DNA of 54,266 nt, from the NCBI GenBank assembly GCA_963977185.1, contig CAXBNV010000009.1:1-54266 (forward strand), read 5' to 3'. Position 1 is the stretch's first letter; each line of letters begins with the position of its first letter. The stretch comes from CAXBNV01 sp963977185. Its GTDB lineage: Bacteria; Pseudomonadota; Gammaproteobacteria; JAGOUU01. Position numbers and translations under genes: made by a program. The notes beneath the pieces were generated by a model, which was given only the letters and a program-made list of their open reading frames with translations, was not told the DNA's origin and ran no database searches. Below, one piece after another: positions 45,381 through 52,383 of the stretch.

Positions 45381-45437
45381 AGAGCAATAACTTATTAGTA
45401 TTGCTCTAACATGCTAAATATTTAGCATGTTAGAGCA
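45381..45437. repeat. 36-bp perfect palindrome with a competing upstream hairpin
   Basis: 45402-45437 is a perfect palindrome (half TGCTCTAACATGCTAAAT). Its left end TATTGCTCT (45399-45407) can also pair with AGAGCAATA at 45381-45389, directly after the sco stop. So the first arm can form either of two hairpins. There is no T-run. The rest of the 265-base gap to the TetR gene shows an additional small inverted repeat near 45437-45460 and the promoter described separately. Confidence 0.8.
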
Positions 45438-45531
45438 TTGATATAATCATAATCAATTGATTTAATTTAAAAACTCTCTTTTTAGTTGTAATAACTACTT
45501 CTTTTTTGTAAAATTAAGTAAAACTTATAGC

Positions 45532-45560
45532 TTGCATAATACTTAATAGTTTTATATAAT
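45532..45560 (+). promoter_or_regulatory. Promoter of the TetR-family gene
   Basis: TTGCAT (45532-45537) and a perfect TATAAT (45555-45560) are 17 bases apart, giving an 80-base leader before the ATG at 45646. Confidence 0.5.
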
Positions 45561-45645
45561 ATGTGTTTGCTTAATAACTACGAAAATATAATTAAAGTTT
45601 AGGCTTTTTATTAATTAACAAAATAAATTTGATAGGTACCAAAAA

Positions 45646-46248
45646 ATGGCTAAACGCTCAAATAAACGTGAAAGATTAATTGATGCAGCAATTCAATTAT
45701 TTTATCAACAAGGTTTTCATCAAACAACTATTGCTGACATAGCAAAATTATCTGATGTTCCTTTGGGTAATGTATATTACTATTTTAAAACTAAAGATGA
45801 AATTTGTGATGCAGTAATTAAAGCTCGTTTCTCAGAAGTTAAAGAACTTATTAATGAGTTAAACTCTTTATCTTCTGGCTTTGAAAGAATTCAAGGTCTT
45901 ATTAATTTTTACTTAAGTAAAGCAGAGCAAGTATCTCATTACGGAAATATTTTCAGTAGCTTAGTTCAAGAATTAAGTAAACATGAAAGTCCATTAGCTA
46001 ATGATGCTAAATCTATCTTAACAGCAATTGTTGAGTGGTTAGATGTTCAATTTGCTGATTACTTAGGAACTGATAATAAAGAATTAACTTATGATTCAGC
46101 AATGCAATTATTTGCAAATATTCAAGGTATGCAAATCCTTACATTAGCATTCCAAGATCCTAAAATAACTGAAAAACAAGCTTCATTATTAACTAAGTGG
46201 TTAAAATCTTTAAAGATTACTGCTGATATTCAACATGCAGCAGCCTAA
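45646..46248 (+). CDS. TetR/AcrR-family transcriptional regulator
   Basis: A 200-residue repressor-type protein. Residues about 8-55 form the helix-turn-helix: RLIDAAIQLFYQQGFHQTTI then ADIAKLSDVPLGNVYYYFKT, a strong TetR_N match. The rest is helical ligand-binding domain; its ligand is unknown. Genes nearby that it might control are sco, grxD and sodB, or itself. The 36-bp palindrome 200 bases upstream could be an operator, though it is longer than most TetR sites. Confidence 0.9.
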   Translation: MAKRSNKRERLIDAAIQLFYQQGFHQTTIADIAKLSDVPLGNVYYYFKTKDEICDAVIKARFSEVKELINELNSLSSGFERIQGLINFYLSKAEQVSHYGNIFSSLVQELSKHESPLANDAKSILTAIVEWLDVQFADYLGTDNKELTYDSAMQLFANIQGMQILTLAFQDPKITEKQASLLTKWLKSLKITADIQHAAA

Positions 46249-46257
46249 TTAGCTTTA

Positions 46258-46298
46258 AAAGTAATTTCTCCAATATTAAATTTAGGAGAAATTACTTT
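46258..46298. terminator. Bidirectional terminator between tetR and grxD
   Basis: AAAGTAATTTCTCC (46258-46271) pairs perfectly with GGAGAAATTACTTT (46285-46298) around a 13-base AT loop; T-rich flanks on both strands. Confidence 0.75.
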
Positions 46299-46307
46299 CT
46301 TATTCAA

Positions 46308-46622
46308 TTACTCAGAAAAATCTTTAAGCATTTCTTTTAAATCACCAGATTGATATAATTGTGTAATTATATCGCACCCACCAACAAGCTCACCACTAAT
46401 ATATAACTGTGGAAAAGTTGGCCAATTAGCATATTTTGGTAATTCAGATCTTATATCAGGATTTTCTAAAACATTAACAGACTCAAACTTCACACCTAAA
46501 TCTTTTAAAATATGAACAACTTGCGATGAAAATCCACATTGAGGAAATATAGCATTACCCTTCATATACAATAATACTGGATTTTCAGATATTTGATTTT
46601 TAATAAGATCCACTGTATTCAT
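46308..46622 (-). CDS. grxD: Monothiol glutaredoxin (Grx4/GrxD)
   Basis: Carries [2Fe-2S] clusters and takes part in iron homeostasis. The 104-residue protein has the monothiol active site CGFS at 29-32 in FPQCGFSSQVV, then NWPTFPQLYISGELVGGCDI with the glutathione-binding TVP-like turn replaced by TFP. Divergent from sodB, a common pair in gammaproteobacteria. Confidence 0.95.
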   Translation of the reverse strand: MNTVDLIKNQISENPVLLYMKGNAIFPQCGFSSQVVHILKDLGVKFESVNVLENPDIRSELPKYANWPTFPQLYISGELVGGCDIITQLYQSGDLKEMLKDFSE

Positions 46623-46728
46623 AAATATATACTCACTTCAATATTGTAAATTACTTGATTATTTGAATATATAATAATACACTAATTTTCACATATTCTT
46701 AATTAAATCATAATAAATGGGAGATTTT

Positions 46729-47313
46729 ATGACTTTTTCTTTAATGGCTTTACCATATGAAAAAAATGCTTTAGAGCCTTATATTTCAGAAGAAACTTTA
46801 AATTATCATTATGGAAAACATCATCAGACATATGTAAATAATCTCAATAATTTTTTGGAAGAAAACCCTGAATTACAAAATAAATCTTTAGAAGAAATTA
46901 TTTTAAGTTCATCAGATGGTATTTTTAATAATGCTGCTCAAATATGGAATCATGATTTTTATTGGAACTCTATGGCTCCTGTTGGTCAAGAGCTTCATGG
47001 CAATCTATTAGAAGCTATAAATCAAAAGTTTGAAAACTTTGATAATTTTAAAGAAATATTTACTAAAACAGCAGTAACAACATTTGGTTCTGGTTGGGCG
47101 TGGCTTGTTAAAGACAACAATACTGGTGAATTAGAAATAATGAGTACTAGTAATGCTGACACCCCTATCGCACATAATAAAACAGCTATTTTAACTTGTG
47201 ATGTTTGGGAACATGCTTATTATATAGATTATAGAAATGTAAGACCTAAATATGTAGAAGCTTTCTGGGGTCTTGTTAACTGGGATTTTGCTGAAAGTAA
47301 TTTTAATAAATAA
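46729..47313 (+). CDS. sodB: Superoxide dismutase [Fe]
   Basis: Detoxifies superoxide in the cytoplasm. The 194-residue protein has the metal ligands His27 in LNYHYGKHHQTYV, His in AAQIWNHDFYWNS, and DVWEHAYYIDYRN. The FeSOD-type AAQIWNHDFYW motif points to iron rather than manganese. The ATG at 46729 is preferred because GGGAGA lies five to ten bases upstream; the ATG at 46717 would put that site inside the gene. Confidence 0.95.
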   Translation: MTFSLMALPYEKNALEPYISEETLNYHYGKHHQTYVNNLNNFLEENPELQNKSLEEIILSSSDGIFNNAAQIWNHDFYWNSMAPVGQELHGNLLEAINQKFENFDNFKEIFTKTAVTTFGSGWAWLVKDNNTGELEIMSTSNADTPIAHNKTAILTCDVWEHAYYIDYRNVRPKYVEAFWGLVNWDFAESNFNK

Positions 47314-47326
47314 TTATATTTAATAT

Positions 47327-47355
47327 AAGCAGTAGTATCTTATATACTACTGCTT
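47327..47355. terminator. Bidirectional terminator after sodB
   Basis: AAGCAGTAGTAT (47327-47338) and ATACTACTGCTT (47344-47355) make a perfect 12-bp stem with loop CTTAT, between convergent genes. Confidence 0.8.
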
Positions 47356-47387
47356 TATAAAATACTATCTGTCATATCTTATTAAAA

Positions 47388-49142
47388 TTAGTTGCAATAT
47401 TTTTTGCATTGTAGAACTTGCTCACCTTTAATATCATGACTTAACACCTTATGCTCATCTAAAAGCTTTGCTCTAAGAACCCCATAATCTGCTACATCTT
47501 CATTTTTATCTAATAAGTCATCAACAGCAGCCATAAAATTATTTAGATTCTCTAGAGCTTCTGCTTGCACTTTTACTATTATTTTATCTGTATTATAAAT
47601 CAGATTAAGCTCATGAATATTTTTTAATAACTCTATTGATTGAATATTAAGCTCTTTAAATAAATCTTGATATAATCGTACTCTTATTTCATCTTGCTTA
47701 GAATTATATCCTTGGCACCTTGATGCAAGTTGGTATAATACCCTTTCTGATATTTCTGTTAAGCTACATAAAAAATCAGCAAGTTTCTTTAAAAAAATAT
47801 CATTAATTGCTGTCTTTAATTTCACAATCCCTAAAGCTCCAACAGAATGAACTAATTTTTCAGTTAATACTGCTACTTTTTGCAGACTATGATATCTACT
47901 CAAAAATAATCCATAAAAGAAAGCCATATCTGATTTTATAGAGCTTTGATAAATTTTTCCTGAAAACTGCACATTAGAATTATAAGATGTAATCTTCTTT
48001 ATAATGGCCTCGGGGAATAAAGCCTTAGTTTGAATAATTTTTTTAAATAATTCTTCTGGTAGATATATATCAAAAAATATCATTCTGATAAATACTAATT
48101 TTTGTTCATCACTTTGTAACCCTAAGTGATTACCTAGAATACGATTAACTCTTATTAAATCTTGAGCTTCTTTTTTTGTTAAATTAGATAAAACTTTTTT
48201 ATCTTTCAAGTGATTCATCATATACAAAATAATTCGCTCATCTACAGAAGCAAAACTATACTCAGTATATTGATTATTAAAAAACTGATCATGTTCATCA
48301 TTATTTCTAAGTTTAATTAAACATGTTTTAACAACCGTCCAATAATAGTCTATCTTAGCTTTAGAATCACTATAAGTTCCCTTATCGACAATCTCTTCTT
48401 TGTTAATTTGCCTAATTCTTAATGCATCAATGTAAAATAATTCAAAGTTCTTCATTTTTGCAGTAATATCACTTAAATTTTTAACAAGCCTTGTGGTATA
48501 TTGACTCTGTTCAAGAGTTTGTCGCATTTCTACGTAATCTCTAAAAGTACTCTCAATCTTCACTTTAAGTTTTTGCACAATCACATGCAAACTATTAGAT
48601 TTTTTATCATCTGTTTCAATAAGAACTTTATCTTCTGGTTGTGGATCCGTTAGCATATTAATAAAAAATATCGCTTTTTCTAAAGCATTAATTCGATAAT
48701 TTAATTTCTCTAAATTATCAACGTCATCTTTAGTTAAAGCATTACTAGTTGCTGCACTTGTTAAAATTAATAAAATAATACTTTTATAATTTCTAATAGT
48801 TATTTGTTCTTGACCATTTACTGCTAACTGTAATGCATCTGCACTAACAGGTAATCGAAAAAAAGTTGTTAATGGTGTTTTTTCATAATCATGATATAGC
48901 CATTTTAAAGTGTTAAATAACTCTAACTCTTGTTTGGGAAGAAATGAAATATCAGCATAATATCCGGCATAACATAGATTAAGTTTAAAACCATTTCCCC
49001 CTTTTGGTTGAGATGTAACATCAATAATCTCATTTAAATACTGACTGGCTTTACTTAATACTAAAATATATTTTTTTGAATTCCCTTCAATTGGATAGAA
49101 ATCATCAAAAATAACTTGTATTGAATTAGATTTTATTGGCAT
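47388..49142 (-). CDS. Large helical protein of unknown function, possible effector
   Basis: A 584-residue soluble protein with no family I recognise. No signal peptide and no clear membrane segment, except a hydrophobic helix near residues 120-140 (SIILLILTSAATSNAL). Residues about 140-400 are Lys/Glu/Leu-rich helix. The C-terminus is charged, then ends with a cysteine pair (CKKYC) close to the last residue. Size, lack of homologues known to me and high Leu/Lys/Asn content fit large lineage-specific proteins of intracellular bacteria, but no motif proves export. Single gene, upstream gap to argS of 89 bases. Confidence 0.5.
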   Translation of the reverse strand: MPIKSNSIQVIFDDFYPIEGNSKKYILVLSKASQYLNEIIDVTSQPKGGNGFKLNLCYAGYYADISFLPKQELELFNTLKWLYHDYEKTPLTTFFRLPVSADALQLAVNGQEQITIRNYKSIILLILTSAATSNALTKDDVDNLEKLNYRINALEKAIFFINMLTDPQPEDKVLIETDDKKSNSLHVIVQKLKVKIESTFRDYVEMRQTLEQSQYTTRLVKNLSDITAKMKNFELFYIDALRIRQINKEEIVDKGTYSDSKAKIDYYWTVVKTCLIKLRNNDEHDQFFNNQYTEYSFASVDERIILYMMNHLKDKKVLSNLTKKEAQDLIRVNRILGNHLGLQSDEQKLVFIRMIFFDIYLPEELFKKIIQTKALFPEAIIKKITSYNSNVQFSGKIYQSSIKSDMAFFYGLFLSRYHSLQKVAVLTEKLVHSVGALGIVKLKTAINDIFLKKLADFLCSLTEISERVLYQLASRCQGYNSKQDEIRVRLYQDLFKELNIQSIELLKNIHELNLIYNTDKIIVKVQAEALENLNNFMAAVDDLLDKNEDVADYGVLRAKLLDEHKVLSHDIKGEQVLQCKKYCN

Positions 49143-49231
49143 TAGCTCTCTCCAAAATTTGTAGCTCCTAAGTTTAAATATAATTTCTATATCAAACTAT
49201 GGCAAATTTTGGATTAAATCTTTTTACTATA

Positions 49232-51034
49232 TTACATTAAATCAAGAACATCAATACCTAAAAGGCTTAGTCCTATGCGTAAGGTTTCTGCTGTAATAGA
49301 GCATAAAATCAACCGATTTCTTCTAATATCGTCATTTTCAGCTTTACTAATAGAGCAGTTTTCATAAAACTTATGAAAAGTTGATGCTAAATTATATAAA
49401 TAATTACATAATTTATGTAATTCTAAATTATCAGCAACATCATAAATAATCTCTTTAAATGATAAAAGACCAAGAGTTAAATTATGCTCAAAAACATTAT
49501 TATCTGAAATAAAGTTTTCTAAATTTTTCATATCAAAATTCAAAATATCTTTATTATCAATATCAACCTTTCTGAATATAGCTTTAATTCGGACATAAGC
49601 ATTTTGTAAGTATGGAGCGGTATTACCATCAAAAGCTAACATTTTATCCCAATCGAAAATATAATCTTTAATCTTATCGTTACATAAATCAGCATATTTT
49701 AAGGCGCCAATACCTACTTTAGCAGAAATATTTCTTTTATCATGTTCTGATAGTTCAGGATTCTTTGTTGATACTAATTTATAAGCCCTCTCTTTGGCTT
49801 CTTGAATTAATAAAGACAGTTTAATTGTTTCACCACTTCTTGTTTTAAATGGTTTTCTATCAGCACCTAATATTGCACCAAAACATATATGCTCTAATTT
49901 TACATCTTTAGTTAAATTAGCTTTATTTAAAACTCCAAATAACATTTCAAAGTGTTGTTTTTGTCTTGCATCCGTTACATAAATAATTCGACCTGCGTTA
50001 AGATCATTTATTCTATAATTTGCCGCAGCTAAATCAGTTGTTGCATATAAAAAACCACCATCTGATTTTTGAATCATAAAAGGTAATGGCTTTTTCTCTT
50101 TAGTTTCAAAACCTTCTAAAAATATAACTTTAGCGCCATCACTTAATTCAACTAATCCTAAAGCATCTAGTTTCTCAACAATTTGTTTTAAAAAATTATT
50201 ATAAAAACTCTCTCCTTTAACATCATCTTGAGTTAATAAAACTCCCAAATCAGAATATATATTTTGAAAATATTGAACGCTATTATCGACAATATCATGC
50301 CAATATTGATTAGTTTCTTTATCTCCTTGTTGCAATAAAACGACTCTATTTCTTGCCTTTTTTGCAAAGTTAATATCATGATCAAATAATTTTTTAGATT
50401 CTTTATATAAAAAATTAAGATCAGACATTTGTTTTTCTTTTAACTCTTTATTTTGGCGATTCTCAATTAAATATTGAATCAACATACCAAATTGGGTACC
50501 CCAGTCTCCGAGATGGTTTTGTCTTATAACATCATACCCTAGGAACCCTAAAATTCTTGCAAAAGAATCACCTATAATAGTAGAACGAAGATGACCGATA
50601 TGCATTTCTTTAGCAACATTAGGACTACTATAATCAATAGCAACCTTTAAGCCTTTACCTTGATTTATATCTACATCTAAATCATCACTTTGAAATAATT
50701 TTTTTAATTTTGTTGATAAAAACTTATCATCAAGCCACAGGTTAATAAAACCTGGACCAGCTATTTCAATTTTTGAAAAAATAGGAGATTTTTGATTATT
50801 TGCCTCAATTTTTGTAACAATTGATGAGGCGACATCTCTTGGATTTACTTTTAATTGTTTTGCAAGAGCCATAGCTCCGTTAGATTGATAATCTCCAAAT
50901 CCTGCTCTAGTTGCTACTTGTAAAACAGGGTTAATACTATGATTATCTAATTCTGGAAAAGCTTGAGCTATAGAGCTTATCAAAAAATCATTAATAACAG
51001 CTCTTAATGTATTGATATTACTTGATTTATGCAT
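49232..51034 (-). CDS. argS: Arginyl-tRNA synthetase
   Basis: Class Ia synthetase; needs bound tRNA-Arg to activate arginine. The 600-residue protein has an N-terminal Add-1 domain, SSPNVAKEMHIGHLRSTIIG with the HIGH motif near 145, FVTDARQKQHFEMLF-type IYVTDARQKQHFEMLF, FKTRSGETIKL in place of KMSKS as in the family, and the DALR anticodon-binding tail. Length is slightly above E. coli (577). Confidence 0.97.
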   Translation of the reverse strand: MHKSSNINTLRAVINDFLISSIAQAFPELDNHSINPVLQVATRAGFGDYQSNGAMALAKQLKVNPRDVASSIVTKIEANNQKSPIFSKIEIAGPGFINLWLDDKFLSTKLKKLFQSDDLDVDINQGKGLKVAIDYSSPNVAKEMHIGHLRSTIIGDSFARILGFLGYDVIRQNHLGDWGTQFGMLIQYLIENRQNKELKEKQMSDLNFLYKESKKLFDHDINFAKKARNRVVLLQQGDKETNQYWHDIVDNSVQYFQNIYSDLGVLLTQDDVKGESFYNNFLKQIVEKLDALGLVELSDGAKVIFLEGFETKEKKPLPFMIQKSDGGFLYATTDLAAANYRINDLNAGRIIYVTDARQKQHFEMLFGVLNKANLTKDVKLEHICFGAILGADRKPFKTRSGETIKLSLLIQEAKERAYKLVSTKNPELSEHDKRNISAKVGIGALKYADLCNDKIKDYIFDWDKMLAFDGNTAPYLQNAYVRIKAIFRKVDIDNKDILNFDMKNLENFISDNNVFEHNLTLGLLSFKEIIYDVADNLELHKLCNYLYNLASTFHKFYENCSISKAENDDIRRNRLILCSITAETLRIGLSLLGIDVLDLM

Positions 51035-51101
51035 AAGATATGTAGTTTAAATTAAGATTATAAATAATCTATTTTACTACCATAACAATGCAAGTCAATT
51101 A

Positions 51102-51374
51102 TTATACAGAACTAACTGTTTTATCTAAATCTAGCTCCAATTCTGGGTTATAAAAGCTATACCACCAGCTATCGTCCCAAGCTTGAAATTCATTTGAACC
51201 ATTATCATATGGATTGTCAGTTATACCTTTTCCTTCGCACAATGCTTTATGTCCTAAAATTGCAGCTTTTTCCATATCTGGCATTATGGTATGCAACAAT
51301 AGCTTCAACATTGCATTATCTTGACTAACATTATAACCACCCCTTGTTGCACTACTACGATTTCGCACCACCAT
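51102..51374 (-). CDS. Small protein with Rmf/CrpP-like C-terminal motif
   Basis: A 90-residue protein. Residues 41-71 show the spacing G-x-x-A-x-x-x-G (41-48), NPYD (54-57), then AWDDSWW (65-71), which matches the pattern of ribosome modulation factor and CrpP-like proteins (G..A...G....NPY.......W..GW). Rmf itself is 55 residues, so this has an extra N-terminal part. If real, it might take part in ribosome storage with HPF. The assignment is by motif only; a GGAG lies 12 bases before the ATG. Gene sits alone between argS and M50. Confidence 0.5.
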   Translation of the reverse strand: MVVRNRSSATRGGYNVSQDNAMLKLLLHTIMPDMEKAAILGHKALCEGKGITDNPYDNGSNEFQAWDDSWWYSFYNPELELDLDKTVSSV

Positions 51375-51408
51375 TTTGAGGCATCTCCTATAAATAAATA
51401 TTAACTTT

Positions 51409-51414
51409 ATTATA
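51409..51414 (-). promoter_or_regulatory. Candidate -10 for the Rmf-like gene
   Basis: TATAAT on the minus strand at 51414-51409, about 35 bases before the ATG at 51374; no convincing -35. On the plus strand TTGTCA (51445-51450) precedes TACAAT (51465-51470) but with only 14 bases between. Confidence 0.3.
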
Positions 51415-51592
51415 GAACACTTCCGGTATTACTTTATTAGATTTTTGTCAAATAAAGGCTAGATTACAATATAAAAAGCTTTTCGCCATGCAGATTTTGA
51501 GATATTTCCTACATACATTAATGAGTTGCATGACTTGGAGATATAAAGATATAATTTAAAAATAAACTTATATATTTATAATATAATTACCT

Positions 51593-52240
51593 ATGAATAC
51601 CTTACATTTAATTGCTATAATTGCTATCCCTCTTTTATTTGCTGTAACAGTGCATGAAGCAGCTCATGGTTTTGTGGCGAATTATTATGGCGATCCTACT
51701 GCTAAATTATTAGGGCGTCTTACACTTAATCCCATAAAACACATTGATCCAATCGGAACAATTTTAGTTCCTGCTATGTTAATCTTTTTAAATGCTGGAT
51801 TTATTTTTGGCTGGGCAAAGCCCGTGCCTATTGGATACAGAAACTTCAAAAATCCTAAAAAAGATATGGCTATTGTTGCAGCAGCAGGCCCATTATCAAA
51901 TCTTGTTATGGCAATAGGATGGGCAGTTATTGCCAAAGTATTTGATCTAGTTGAAATAGATGAAAGTTTCTCACCTGCTTTTCAAATGGGTCTTGCTGGT
52001 ATTCAAATTAATTTAATCTTAATGATATTAAATTTTATCCCTATACCTCCATTAGATGGCAGCCGTGTTGTTTCCGCATTTTTACCACCTAAAGCTGAAC
52101 AAGTCTATAATAGCCTAGAGCCTTATGGATTCTTTATTTTAATAGCTTTAATTTTCACAGGTATATTAGCCAAAATAATGATGCCTATATTTATATTTTT
52201 CTTTGGTTTGATATTGAATGTTTTTGGGATGTCGCCTTAA
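51593..52240 (+). CDS. M50-family membrane metalloprotease (site-2 type)
   Basis: Intramembrane zinc protease. The 215-residue protein has HExxH at 21-25 in VHEAAHGFVANYYGD, the NPIKHIDPIGTILVPAML segment, and the second metal motif in IPPLDGSRVVSAFLP (family N/PPLDG). About five helices; no PDZ domain, so it is the short YwhC/SpoIVFB-like form rather than RseP. Substrate unknown. In many relatives it lies near trpS and scpAB, which are not seen here. Confidence 0.9.
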   Translation: MNTLHLIAIIAIPLLFAVTVHEAAHGFVANYYGDPTAKLLGRLTLNPIKHIDPIGTILVPAMLIFLNAGFIFGWAKPVPIGYRNFKNPKKDMAIVAAAGPLSNLVMAIGWAVIAKVFDLVEIDESFSPAFQMGLAGIQINLILMILNFIPIPPLDGSRVVSAFLPPKAEQVYNSLEPYGFFILIALIFTGILAKIMMPIFIFFFGLILNVFGMSP

Positions 52241-52269
52241 ATCTTTTAATATAATAGATATCTTAAATT

Positions 52270-52345
52270 TAAAGCCATGAAAAATCCTTTTTCTGCTCCA
52301 TTTGGGAGCCTTTTTTCTTTACAAAAGAAAAAATATTTATTCGCG
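52270..52345 (+). repeat. Dispersed hairpin repeat, copy 2
   Basis: Same layout as 42113-42193: a hairpin followed by the near-palindrome TTTTTTCTTTACAAAAGAAA and then ATATTTATTCGC. The bases beyond differ (GCGCAGC against TTCGCCC). Confidence 0.6.
52295..52316 (+). terminator. Intrinsic terminator after the M50 gene
   Basis: GCTCC (52295-52299) pairs with GGAGC (52305-52309), then C and TTTTTT (52311-52316). It is also the hairpin part of dispersed repeat copy 2. Confidence 0.75.
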
Positions 52346-52383
52346 CAGCTCATGATCTTGTTATTGCTGCGCAATAGATTATT

